A stretch of DNA of 64,000 nucleotides from Chaetorhynchus papuensis. Lineage: Eukaryota > Chordata > Aves > Passeriformes > Rhipiduridae. Position 1 is the first letter of the stretch. Every line of letters begins with the position of its first letter. The notes beneath the pieces were generated by a model. The model searched no databases, was not told where the DNA came from, and saw only the letters and a list, made by a program, of their open reading frames with translations. Made by a program: the position numbers and the translations under genes. Of this stretch, positions 25,133-36,080 are shown one piece after another. Where the stretch lies: assembly GCA_013396525.1 (NCBI GenBank), contig VWYX01000663.1, positions 100,914 to 164,913 on the forward strand, written 5' to 3'.

Positions 25133-25980
25133 GCTCATTTACTGCACTTAAAGCCTGGACTCGTACAAGAAGAATGCCAGAACGAAGCCTTCAATACATC
25201 TTCATCCAGCAGACCTCCCCCCAAAGAAGTGCTAATGCAGTCAGATTTCATGGTGTCTTTGCAATGACCATTGCAATTACAATACAAAAACCTAGATGAC
25301 ATTTTGACTTTTAATTAGGAGGGAAATGATGCTGGTCCCTGCTGATGGCTCTCTCTCTCCCTCCAACTGCTCCTAGCACTCCCATCCTGAGAAGGTACCC
25401 TGCAGGGTTTAATAAGCCATCAAATCATAGTGGTGTGGGACGTATTCTCAAGAGTTCAAATAAAATTACCATAAATGTATGTTTACTGTTCCTGGCCTAG
25501 TGTCTGGGATCTGGCTGAGGGCCCTCCAGCCAGCAGCAGCACAAAGCACCCACAGTATTAATTATTGTTACTATCATTATTACTATTTTCTCTGTGATGA
25601 CCACAATCCAACAGCGAGGACGCTGCGGAATGATTCATTGCCTGAAGCCATTTATGTATAATACTTTTCAATTTTTTTCCTTATCTTTGAAAGGCAACCC
25701 TCCTTATCACAGATGGCTTCTATCCCTTAAGATGTTGGGAGATTTAGCTCTGTCTTCTGAGGCTGGGCTTTCCTATGCATGGAAATAATGAGCATTGTTT
25801 AGCTGCTGTCCGTGTGTTCCCTGATAGCGTCCACCGGAAAGGAGAGCACGGGAACCTGCAGAGGAGCCTGTGCCTTCCCCGTGATCCCACAAACCCTCTC
25901 ACACCTCCCCTGAAGCACGTGGGGGACAGGTTTTAATAAGGTCTAATTTCCGTCTCCCTCTCGTCCCCTGCCGGGAGCAG
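25133..25980. other. Noncoding segment, AT-rich to mixed
   Basis: AT-rich patches at 25190-25480 and 25560-25800 contain attattattgttactatcatt-type runs. No gene is seen. A pyrimidine-rich tract leads into the candidate exon at 25981. Confidence 0.45.
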
Positions 25981-26021
25981 CGCAGCCGCCTGGCCGAGGC
26001 CCCCGTGGAGGTCATCAGCCT
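25981..26021 (+). other. Candidate short exon, 41 nt, plus strand (unproven)
   Basis: A long pyrimidine tract (about 25948-25972) ends in gggagcag at 25980 and is followed by a GC-rich 41-base segment and then gtgagt at 26022-26027. Read in the first frame, the segment is RSRLAEAPVEVIS. If the exon were terminal instead, the same frame continues by one Leu to a TGA at 26023-26025. The codon choice (G/C in the third position, sharply AT-rich intron-like flank on the 3' side) looks exon-like. I do not recognise the peptide, and 41 nt is not a multiple of three, so skipping would shift the frame. Confidence 0.25.
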
Positions 26022-26029
26022 GTGAGTAT

Positions 26030-27540
26030 TAAACTTTTTAGCACATCCACTGCAGAGCAATTTTTAGGACTCCTTTGCTGGCAGAGTTCAAATGAAACTC
26101 ATGGCTGATCTCATTAAGCACTTGTCTCATTTTGGTGCATGAATATTAAACAGGAACATGTGTGAGCAGGACGCTGCAGAAAGAACATTTTTCCTCTGAG
26201 CAGCGCCTGACGCAGCTGCCGGCACGGCCGGACTGACGTCCCGGGGGCTCAGCCCTGCCTCCCGCAGCGCTGGGCAGCAGCTCCAGAGCTGCCCACAGGC
26301 AGATGTTCACTGTGCCCCGAGCTGCTGGCAGAGGGGAGGGTGGACAGCGTGAGGGCTGCATCCTGGGACGAAAGGTATTTGGGAGAGTATGCTGTGGCAG
26401 AAGAACCCCACACACCTTCCCTGCACCAGGTGATCCAGGAGGGTCAGTGAGGGATGACCACGGGGCAGTGGCATTGGGGACAGCCCAGCTCCCCTTCCTC
26501 CCGCACCCCAGGTGTCCCTCCACTGCTGCCCAGGCAGCTCCCCAGAGCTCTCCCCATCGGTCTTGTCACAGCAAACGCCACCGGTCACCGTGACCCAAAT
26601 AAACTCCAATCCACTTGATCTATCAGGGAAACGTGCGCTGCTGACCTGCCATAAATCCCGGGGCGGCGGGAGCAGCGCCCACACCCAGTCCCTCGTGGCC
26701 CCGGCCAGCCGCCCACCTGCCGCGCTCCCCGGTAAGCAGGTAATCATGAGCTGCCACGGAAAGGTGACCCATTACCATGATGGATTTGGTGTGAAAAACA
26801 AATGGACTGAGACCTGCGGATTGCTGTCCTTACTGCACCTTGGCCTTTTGTTCTGTCATATCAATATCCGCCGGGGCCTCATTACACACAGCTCCCGTGC
26901 CCTGGCGGGAGCGCAGGGTCAGCGCAGCGCTCGTGGCCACGGCCAGGCCCAGCCAGGACACGCTGCCCGCTCTGCCAGCGGGCACTGCCCGGCACCCCGC
27001 TCAGAAATACACTCAGTGCACTCGCTCTTGCCTCTCCTGGTGAGGCTCAGCCCTCTCTGTGGTGAACGGGCTCAGTCCCACCAGCGCCTGCCAAGCGGCT
27101 GCCAGGACTGAGCTGTGCCCAGAACTCAGAACAGCCCAATCACCCCAGCCCTGCTCACTCGGCACCCCAGGAGCTGCTGCAGCTGGGAGCGAGGGATGTG
27201 GGGATGTCTGCCATCACCACGGGGAGGAGAAGGGAGAGCTGGCAGAGCTGACCTTGAGGCTGCCTGAGACTGACCCTGAAGCAGAGAGATTCTCCATTCT
27301 GTTCACAGGCACTGTCATCTCTCACCTTGCAGCGAGTGCTCTCCTTGCCCATTTATCATCACAAATGTTTCTATTTAGGCTTATTTGTTTGTACAGTTAA
27401 GCCCTGTTACATTTACACCAAGAAGAAGGACAAATTGTGATTTTATCCAATGTTAGATCATATCACTCCTTGCTACAACTTTCACAGCATTAATAAGGAT
27501 AAAGGGAGACTTTGGAGAAATTCAATAATACAGCACATGT
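26030..27540. other. Noncoding mosaic
   Basis: An AT-rich shoulder (26025-26160) is followed by GC-rich sequence with overlapping open frames on both strands. No domain, repeat family or convincing promoter is seen. Confidence 0.45.
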
Positions 27541-29160
27541 GATAACAGCCCAGCCAAGTGCTCTGGGGAGGGAGTGAATTCCACAGCGGAGCTGTGGCTG
27601 TGGCTGCTCCTTTGTGCCCATCTCGTCTCCCCAGGAAGGGATTTCTGCACTGGCTGAATGTGGCAAACACAATTCCAGCGATGAGGTCTTGCTCATTATG
27701 GAGCATTAGTCTCCCCACTGGAACCCTTCATTCCCTGAGCAGTATCTTGCTCTTACACAAAACACCAGGTGCCTGTAGAGTTCCCAGCTCTTCCCACCAG
27801 CACTCGCCAGGTACAGATATGGGCTTTTTTTTTTTAAAGACAAAAGTGGTGGCAAAAACGTGCCAAAACAATGGCAAGTCTGGGAAAGCAGAGCACACAA
27901 TGATGGAGAGCAGAACCCAGAAATTAGAAGTTCCAGGATGCACTGGAGTGCCCAGAAAGAGCCCACTGCCCAGAGCCCCGGGCATCCCCAGGAACTCCCA
28001 GCACTGTCAGGCACAGCCTTGCAGCTGTGTGTGCCCTGACCCACTGTCACCTCATCCTGACATGGAAGGGACCAGGAAGCACCCGTGCAGATGTGTCAGC
28101 TCGTTGTGGTGGGAGCATCTTCACCAGCCCCTCGGTGCTTCTCATGCCCACCTGCAGCTGCTCCTGGCCCAGGAGAGCTCGCTGCCCTCCCGTGCCAGTG
28201 TCAGGAGCAGCAGTGTCAGACACCCACACACACATCAGCCCAAACTCCATCTAATGGAAAAGTCTCCCTGGGGATTGCACCTTTTCCCAGTGGGAACTCC
28301 AGCGGGTGCCAATCTGTACAAAAAAGCTGCTGTGCTGGAACAAGTGTTTGCTCAGGCTCGTGTTAGTCAGGGCACCTGCCGGGGCTGTGCCACAGGCTTC
28401 CCCTGCTGCCCTCAGCAGAGTGCCTGGCAGCAGTGCTGGGCGGGGGGCAGCACCCGGGGGTCCCCATTTGGAGGGTGGCCACTGTGGGGTCCCTCCTGCC
28501 CGTGGCCACCCCGGGTCCCCTCTGTGGCAGAGCGTGCTGCCGGCTGCGCCTGCCGGCTTTGGCCTGGGAGCTCCTGCCTCAAACCAATCATCATTTATGT
28601 TATCCTTACAGCCGAGGGCACGCACCTTCAATCATTCTTCCTAGTTAGACACAATCATCAGCCAGATTTGTCTTGTTTAGCTGAAATGCATACACAGTAA
28701 CTACACAGCCCTGCGGATCCTCCGTGGATGGTTTGCTAATCCTGCACGCCGAGCACTCTCCGGCCCCGCTTGGGTTTTAAAGGGCCGGTTTTGGCTCGAG
28801 GGCAGCTCTGCTCCACGCCAAGTCGCTTTCTAAGAACGCGGCTGCTGGTTCGGAGCAGATGCAGGCATTTCCAGGAGCAGGGGATGTGCCAGCCCTGGGC
28901 AGAGCTCAGCCCGAGCCGCCTGCGCTGGCACAGCTCGCACGGTGCTCGCTCCTGCCCGGGGCTCGGGGCTCTGCGGGGCCGGGTCAGCTCTGGCTGCTCG
29001 GGACGCCCCTTGGGGACAGCGGGTCCTGCTCACCCCGGGACTTGCTCCTTTAATCCATCCTCATCCTGCTCTGCTCCTGAGCCTTGCTCACAGCCCACCT
29101 CGGTGGGGACACTGGGCGGGGTACGGGGGTGCAGCCCCTGCTCTCACACCACGGCTCCTT
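27540..29160. other. GC-rich noncoding segment containing the window's longest open frame
   Basis: An open frame of 380 codons runs from 27558 to 28700 on the + strand. It overlaps several open frames on the other strand and other phases, and has a low-complexity Ser/Pro/Cys/Trp-rich composition. It shows no domain, no splice signals and no promoter. I treat it as chance openness in stop-poor DNA. The 28770-29060 part is CpG-richer. Confidence 0.5.
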
Positions 29161-29600
29161 TCGTGTACACATATATTTTCTATTTTTTTTTATGATCAGC
29201 TGAAGATTTCTTTTTGCATCTGCCAAGGAACTATTTTCACAAATAAGTATGTAAATCCTCTGTAAATGTATGCTAATTACTTATTTTAATTACAATGTAA
29301 ATAAGTAATTACTGAATAATTTTAAAGTATTTACATGGGGTTGTGTGATTTAAAAGCTAACTTGTTGGAAGTATAAAAACTATAAATTTTACAGTAATTA
29401 TGCCACAATTTATACACTGTGGCCAAATACAATTTCCCTGTGCTTCGTAAGAGATAAATAAATACGTAATTCCCCAGTAGTTACTGCAGAATAACAAAAC
29501 TATTGCATGGTGATTTTTTCTCTTTTATGTGAAAAATGCCCATGCACCAAACCCATTTCAAGTCAAGATTTTTCACAATGATAATGAACATTCATCCATG
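29160..29600. promoter_or_regulatory. Candidate conserved noncoding element with a perfect 13-bp inverted repeat
   Basis: A strongly AT-rich, high-complexity island with dense TAATTA motifs lies between GC-rich flanks. Its most striking structure is the inverted repeat at 29274-29311. Further TAATTA/GTAATTA sites occur at about 29390 and 29465. No open frame is credible. A homeobox-regulated enhancer is the simplest reading. Confidence 0.45.
29274..29311. repeat. Inverted repeat, 13-bp perfect arms, 12-bp loop
   Basis: Arm one is taattacttattt (29274-29286) and arm two is its exact reverse complement aaataagtaatta (29299-29311). Each arm carries a homeodomain TAATTA core, and the loop contains another, so three sites lie within 38 bases. 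It could act as a paired homeodomain binding array. Hairpin formation as RNA would be weak because the stem is nearly all A and T. Confidence 0.92.
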
Positions 29601-29880
29601 TGATCCTGTGGAAGTTCAGAAGGAGAAGAAGAAGTGAGCATTTTGAAGGAGGTTGCTAAAAAGGGTGGAAAAAATAAAAGGAGGGGGAAATGGCATAAGG
29701 GCCCCTGGTTCTACCAGACACTTCTGCCAGGTCGTGGGGGTCTGTGCCATGCCCAGGCTGTGGGTGCAGGGCTCCAGGGACCCTCCCAGCCCCAGCCCCC
29801 AGCTGTTGTGGCTGCAGTTTCCTGCAAACGCTGATGCAGGAGCAGAGCTCGGCAGGAAATTGGCAATCAAAAGGTAAGTT
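29600..29880. other. Mixed segment ending in a splice-donor look-alike
   Basis: Purine-rich sequence near 29620-29700 is followed by GC-rich DNA and then aaaag followed by gtaagt at 29874-29879. An upstream ctgcag could serve as acceptor, giving a segment read as FPANADAGAELGRKLAIK. The reading is unremarkable and I do not call an exon. Confidence 0.3.
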
Positions 29881-30280
29881 TATAAACAGTTAAATTATAT
29901 TTCCTGTGGGGTATTTTTTTATTAATTTCATTGCAATAATACATTAAACACCAGCACTGTGAAAATTAGTGTTAATGAACATTAAATGTGTTGGACAATT
30001 TAAATGGTGTGTATATATCACCTCTCTTATTATTGGGATTGGCCCTGTGGTAATATCCTTTTATCGATCCTCTGCCTTTCTCCTTGCCTCCGTCCCTGTG
30101 GAAGTGGCCATGAAGGACACTGTAAGCACAGAGCTATCAGAGACATAATCTTTTAGCACTTTAATAACACTGCAAGCAGCCATCACCCACCAGCCCTTAA
30201 TAACTGTCTCCGTCAGCTCTTTAGAATTTGCAGATTACAGAGCCCTTCTAAATCTTCCCTGAAAAGGCCGGGCGCGTTAG
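29880..30280. promoter_or_regulatory. AT-rich candidate regulatory element beside a CpG-rich patch
   Basis: The AT-rich island carries TTTATTAATTTCATTGCAATAAT-type sequence (about 29915-29942), including attgcaat, a C/EBP-like palindrome core. It ends directly at a CpG-rich, promoter-like patch. Confidence 0.35.
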
Positions 30281-30720
30281 GAGCTACCTGGCGTGCTCCC
30301 GCACCTCCCTCGCCGGGCAGGCTCCCCGCACGCCGCCTCCTCCCAAAATAGCTCCTGCGCAGCCCATTTAGAGCCGGGAGGACACAGGGATCTATATATA
30401 GATTTTGTGCTGCGGCGTGCGGGCTGTGCCCGTGCCCGCGCCGGCGGCTCGGCTCCGGGAGCCGCAGTTAATGAGGTTTGCTCGGGAGCGCAGGAGAGCC
30501 GCGGGGGCTGCGGGCTCCTGGATTCCCGGGTGGCAGCGGCGGGGGTGCGGCATTCCCCGCTCCTTCGGCTCCTCGTGTCCCCACAGAGGCTCCCGGGGGG
30601 CGCTGGGGGCCGCCCCTCTCACCCCACGGCTCCAGCTGGGACCCCAGCGCTTCCCAGACAAGCTGCGCGTCTTGGATGTCACCGCAGCCCCCGAGTCAGG
30701 AGGCCTTTAAAACCTTGCAA
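30280..30720. promoter_or_regulatory. CpG-island-like patch with a TATA-like palindrome; possible promoter
   Basis: CpG dinucleotides are abundant here, unlike in most of the window. At 30390-30403 the sequence atctatatatagat is a perfect 14-bp palindrome with a good TATA-box core, directly followed on the + strand by the most GC-rich part. A TATA box embedded in a CpG-rich patch is a reasonable unannotated promoter candidate, perhaps for a noncoding RNA or distal exon. A palindromic TATA gives no direction. No downstream coding exon is identified. Confidence 0.35.
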
Positions 30721-30784
30721 GCCCCGGGTCCCGCATCAGCACCCGCCACAGCCACGGCCGGGTGTGCACAGAACCTGTGGGGGT

Positions 30785-30980
30785 TTGGAGCAACAGTGGA
30801 GAGGCCCTGGCTGTGGCTGCCCCATCCCTGGAACTGTCCAAGGCCAGGTTGGACAAGGCTTGGAGCAACCTGGGCTAGTGGAAGGTGTCCCTGCCCATGG
30901 CAGGGGTGTGGGATGAGATGAGATTTATGGTCCTTCCAGTCCAAACCAGTCTGTGATCTGATGATTCAATGATTCAGTGT
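30785..30980 (+). mobile_element. CR1 LINE 3' end (avian), truncated
   Basis: The segment follows the familiar 3' end of bird CR1 retrotransposons. A gagaggccctggctg start precedes a ctggaactgtccaaggccag stretch, then ggcttggagcaacctgggct, then ggaaggtgtccctgcccatg. The final part describes the UTR end (ccttccagtccaaacca) and terminates in diverged copies of the octamer repeat (gatgattcaatgattca at 30960-30976). It is 5' truncated, as most CR1 copies are, and has no coding capacity. The + orientation is given by the terminal repeats at the right end. Confidence 0.93.
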
Positions 30981-33115
30981 AAACCCAGAGCCTCGCCCGG
31001 GGCTGTGAGGGCTCAGCCTCAGGGCTCTGTGTCTGTTCAAAGATTTTCCTTCCAGCCAGCAGGCAGTGGGTGACCCTGGATCAGGCACATCCAGCACTGG
31101 GAGCAGAATTATGAATCTCGTCAGCAATGCAACACCAGGGCTTCACAAATGCAGGTTAAACCACCGGCATGCTCTTGCTGCGGGGACGTGCTAATATCCC
31201 CGTTGGGGAACTGAGATATTTTTATGCCTCGGCACTCATCTTACATCTGAGTTTCACTAATAAGTAGATTTATGCAGTGGCACAGCTTTAAAAGAACAGG
31301 TTAAGGGGAAAATTGATCTGCATTCAGGAATGCCAAGTACCTGGATTAAGATGCTTTTCCCCACCCAGAACACTCAGCATTTCCAAAGCCTTGCACATGC
31401 TCCAGGCACAGGCCCCTCTGTTGCTTTCCTGGTGGATTATATAGTTATTCCAAAGGATTTTTAAAAAATAATGATCAAATGGCTGCGAGATCTGTGGGAT
31501 GCGGGATGCCTCCATCCACCAACATCTCTCCACATTTGGAATTAGTTTCACTGCAAAATGCTCTGGAATATGAGCAAAGACGGAGCCTGAAAGCAGTTCC
31601 CACTGAACTCTGGCAGGTTTTCAGAGAATTTGTGAAATGTCCTTTCAGAGGATGGGCTAGACACTTTCAAGCCTTTCGTCTGGAATATGAAGGAGCACAG
31701 TAGGTGCTTTGAGTAGGTTGTTATAAAAATTGCTGACATAACAGTGCATGTCTGCTCCCAACCTGTCCGCAGATACGGAATTCCTAAAATTATCTCCCTG
31801 GCTCGGTGCATTATCTGCTTGTTCAGGGCTCTGTAAAGGGCTTAGGTGGGGGAAGCTCCAGCCAACCCTGCCCAGGAACAGCCGCAGGGCTGGGGGTTGC
31901 AGTCACTGCCTGACAGCACAGGCAGCACTTTAATTGCATTTTTTCTAAATTTCTGTTTTGTAAAGAACTCAATTTGGTTTATTGTTTGTGATTCATACCC
32001 AACATTGCAGAGTAAATTTAATACACAGTGGTTACACTTGAAAGTGGTCTAGTTAATAAAATGCATAAAAATAAATAGGAAAATCAATGCTTTTGTTAAT
32101 ATTCTGTCTTTTTTCACACATTTTATAATTCATAGCAGCTCTAAGAGCACAGCACGAGTGTAGTGGGCTCTGGTTTGGTAAAAAGCTGAAGATGCTGAGC
32201 AGACAAAAATATTCTTCGAAAGTGAGATTAGAGAGTCAGGACACTGTCTTGGGCAAAAAAATGGATTTTTTGATGGTATTAGCCTGTCTGTGGCTTTGCA
32301 GTTTGCATTTCTTCTGTCCACAGAGAGGAAAAAATATTCTGTCAAAATAATGTAGAGAAAATTAAAAGTAAATAAACCAAAAAATTTCGAACTTGGCTCG
32401 TGGAAATCTACCCTACCCAGGGTTAAGGTTCCCCCTCTAGAATTCATGCAATTAGAGAGGTATCTGTCCTCCTATGTCTGCAAACATGGAGATCCACAAT
32501 AAGACAGAAGCTGGAGGAGGAAATCCCATTTTCTTTGTGACTTTTTAAACCACACAGTGTTAACAGCCACATGGAAAATCTTTCTCATTAACACCTAGGG
32601 CTCGGGGGAAATGTTGTCGACGAACGCCTTATTGCATATAACCCCAAACCCTTTAGGACCTTGAGACGCTCAGACGAACTGGAGTAATGACCTGGAAATA
32701 GTCCTCTGGGCCTGCTGCAATAATGATGTGGCTGGCTGTATTTTTTTAATATGAGGAAAGAGATTAAAGAAAATAACAGCCCTGCTTGACTCGTTCATTA
32801 TTACTGAGGTGAAGTGACCACTAAGAAATGATGACAGAAACCTTGCTCACCAGTCACCAGGCCCAAATGGGGCTGGGGAGGTTTCTGACACAGCCTGCCT
32901 GAAGGCAGCATAATAAATTCAGACATTATCTGATATGGATGTATCATAATGAAAAATAAATTTGCAAAACAGTCTGATATGAGTTAATCCATAAAGTATT
33001 TTATTACTTCATTTTCTTACATTGAATCCATCATGCGTTTTTCTGGCAGCACATTTTTAATTACTTTTAATTTAAATATATGCGTCCGCTGCTCAGATTG
33101 GTTTTGACACTGGTT
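30980..33115. other. Noncoding mosaic
   Basis: Moderately AT-rich DNA with distinct AT-rich patches (31920-32130, 32560-32800 and 32900-33110) that contain TTAATTA and ATAAAT motifs. No gene or repeat family is recognised. Confidence 0.45.
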
Positions 33116-33133
33116 AAAAAAAAAAAAAAAAAA
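33116..33133 (+). repeat. Poly-A run of 18
   Basis: An uninterrupted run of 18 A residues is followed by an A-rich gaaaatagaaag tail. It could mark the tail of an old retroposed sequence, but no source sequence or target-site duplication is evident upstream. Confidence 0.9.
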
Positions 33134-33480
33134 GAAAATAGAAAGTAATTATTGTCCCTGTGCACTGCACTCCTTCCCCCCCAGACAGTGCGGTGCTCAG
33201 CAGCCAGGGCTCGGCACGGGGACTGTCACCAGTGAGGATCTGTCCCCAGGCCCCAGCGAGGGCTGATGCCCACAGCTCCTTCCTCTTCACTCCCATGCTG
33301 AGGCGTGGCTGTGACACCTCCTCATCCTCCGAACCGGCTCCCACGCGGCTCCTGCGGGCAGAGGGGCCGCTCCCTCCAGCAGCTGTGCCCGGCCGTGGCA
33401 GCGGCGCCGGGCGAGGGCTCGGGGCCGGCACAGCCACGCCGGGCACATTCATTACTGCTGATGCAAAAATGACCATTAAG
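33134..33480. other. GC- and CpG-rich noncoding patch
   Basis: CpG-rich sequence is concentrated at 33330-33450. Open frames on both strands reflect the low stop frequency. No promoter motif is evident. Confidence 0.4.
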
Positions 33481-34080
33481 GAATGGTGACAGGGCCCTGC
33501 TCATTTGTGGCTGGGACAAAGCGCCGCTGCCCGGGGCTGCCTAATGAAATCTGAAACCATCACATTTATTTGTCATATGGGTGTAACACATTTGCTGAGC
33601 GGTCTAATAAATGTAATAATCCAAATATTCCTCCAGTTCTTTTAGAAGAAATACATTTATTGCCCGTGAAGCCTTCTAATAACACTTCTTAACCGGTTCC
33701 CTGCCTGTTGTGTCCCCTTACCGTGCTGGGAGAGGGTAGTGGCCACCAAATTCAAACATCTCCCATAGTTCTTCCCCATAACTGAAAGATTTCATATGCC
33801 TGAGATGCCGGGGCTGGCAGTGCTGGTGGAAGTGGGAGGCAGACCCCTGTGTTAGCAGAGTGTGAGCCAGCATTTCACACACCACCACGCCAAACAGAAC
33901 TTTGATATGCTGAGCAAATATTCAATTCTATTGGTTTAATTTAATTAAAATTTATTAACCTTTTATTAAACATATACCCTCATTAAAATTCTCATTCCTG
34001 TCTCCTAAAACAGCCCAGCCATATTCTCATTTCCAAGCTCATTAAATATCACCCAAAGAGAACCTATTTCTTAAGCACTG
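33480..34080. promoter_or_regulatory. AT-rich candidate regulatory element
   Basis: The AT-rich segment contains ggtttaatttaattaaaatttatt-type sequence at about 33930-33955 and several ATAAT/ATTAAA motifs. Stops are dense in all frames. It is flanked on both sides by CpG-rich DNA. Confidence 0.38.
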
Positions 34081-36080
34081 ATTGTTGATAAACTGTAACA
34101 TTAACCCAGGCATGTCCCAGAGATTTGGAAAGGAGACAAAATTGAATCCAAACACGAGCCCTGGTGCTGCTGTTTGGAAAGGAACCCGGAGAGGGACAGA
34201 GATCCAGGCTGAGCTCTGCCGTGGCACAGGGCCACGTGCTGGTGCAGCCGGGCTCTGGGACCCCATCCAGAGCAGCACCAGCCTCCGCAGAGCCCGGGGC
34301 TCGGTGTCTGCATGGCCAAGGCGTGTCCAGCTCGTCCGGTGATGCCCAGCCCGGTGCCACGGCTGCCTCCTGCCCGCGGGTGTGCCCGCGCTGGGGTGGC
34401 GCGGCTCGGCTGTGGTCCTTGGCTCCGTCAGCGCTCCCCGACGGACTCAGCTCCTTTGGCTCATCCTCCAGGAATTCATTCTCCAGGAGCCCTCTGTCCC
34501 CACCAAGGCGCCTGTGGCCCCAGTGTCCGGTCACAGCCCGGGTCACAGGCGGCCCCTGTGCTCTCGCCCTGGGGCGGCTCAGCGCGGAGCCAGCCCCGCA
34601 CCCCAGGGCAGGAGCGGTGCCCAGGGCCCCGCAGCCCTGCCAGGCTGGCCCCTCGGTGCGGGATGGGCGAGGCAGAGCCATTCCTCGGCAGAGCCATTCC
34701 TCGGCAGAGCCTGGAGCAGCGCGGGGCTGCAGCGGGGGCAGCAGGTCAGTGGCTGGAGCCCTCATGAATATGGAGCGGCGCGGAGCGGATAATTGATTTC
34801 AGGATTTCAGGGAAGCGACGAGGGCCGAGCGTGACAGGGGTCAGCGGGACAGAGGGATCTCTCCGGAAGGGCAGCACGGGAGAGCAGCTGCTTCCGTCGC
34901 AGGAGGGAGAGGGGGCCGGGTGCCTGCAGAGACCGAGCACGGGGGCCTCCCAAAATGGGCTCTGTGCAGTGCATTCTGCTCAGCTGCACCTCCACCCAGA
35001 ACACCTCTAGCAGCAAGTACTACTCCAAATATTATGAGAAATTCGGGCAAAATCATTGTGTTGGTTTGTTCCCTTTATGAAGCCAAGTCTTTTATTTCAG
35101 CATCTGGGGATGGCTTTGGAAGTCTTGTCCTCTGTGTTCCTAGGGCTTTGCTCTGTGGTGTCATGTGCTGGTTAACAAAAGTCCCAGTCACAGCATGCCC
35201 ATTGTGGGCCTTCCCCAGTGCCCAGCCCACTCTCTTTTTGACTATTGGAATTCCCAGTTTTCCAGTGGTACAATGATCAGGCCTTAAAACCCACACCTGT
35301 CCCTTCCAAATCACAAAACATGGGGAAGAGATGGCCCTTCTGCAGGTGCTGGGGGAGCTGGTGCCACAGTCAGCCCACCGTGGAGCTACTGCTGCCTCGC
35401 AGCGAGCAGCCACTGGCCAGAGTTCCCCACCGGCCGTGGTGCAGGTCTGGGACCTGCCCTCGGGATGCTGCTGGCCTGGTGCACAGCGTGACCTTGCTTA
35501 GCACAGGCAAATTCATGCGCAATAGCTGTAAAGAAAAGATATGTTAATTGTGCCACATAAAATCTGTGATTACTCTGGCTAATCTGTCAAAGCTGGGAAA
35601 TATTGACTATTGTGGAAGGATACCATTTGCTGCCGCATCTGGGGAGCTGAGGCGAGCGCCGAGTGCTCCTGGCCATGGAAAGCATCTGCAAGGAGGGAGA
35701 GCAGAGCTGCAGAGGGGGCAGAGGCTGCGTGGCTCTGGGCAAGGACAGCAGCGGGTCCAGCAGAGCAGAGGGCAGTTTTGGGACACGCTGCCCCAAAGAG
35801 CGGGACACACTCACCCTTAATCAACAGCGTGGCTGTGGTGGTCACCCCGCAGTGGCCACTGACAGGTGCTCACCGGCCACGAGAAGGGCCAGAGAGGTCC
35901 AGAGAAGGCCGTGGGACACTGGCGTGCTGAGAACCCCAGTGCTCGGCCGCTCCAGAGCACAGCCCGTGCCGGCACTGAGTGACCTCCCCTCTGCTGCAGC
36001 TGCAGCCTGGGGGAAGAGCTCAGGGTGCGTGAGGAGCACCTCACTCGTTTGCTTTCAGGCTGGTCTGAATCTGACACCTC
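34080..36080. other. GC-rich noncoding segment
   Basis: Overlapping open frames on both strands lack domains. The 34340-34790 part is CpG-rich. An AT-richer island at 35010-35300 shows no known element. Confidence 0.45.
34671..34711 (+). repeat. Tandem repeat, 16-bp unit, about 2.6 copies
   Basis: The unit ggcagagccattcctc is repeated exactly at 34671-34686 and 34687-34702, followed by nine bases of a third copy. This is a small recent duplication. Confidence 0.9.

Noticed and set aside
27558..28700. Open frame of 380 codons, plus strand
   Set aside because: It is the longest frame but overlaps frames on the other strand and other phases, is Ser/Pro/Cys-rich without any domain and lies in stop-poor GC-rich DNA.
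29820..29879. Exon ending at gtaagt
   Set aside because: Donor is good, but the segment reads unremarkably in all phases and has no clear acceptor context beyond a chance ctgcag.
33116..33133. Processed pseudogene tail (poly-A)
   Set aside because: No gene-like sequence precedes the run and no target-site duplication is evident.
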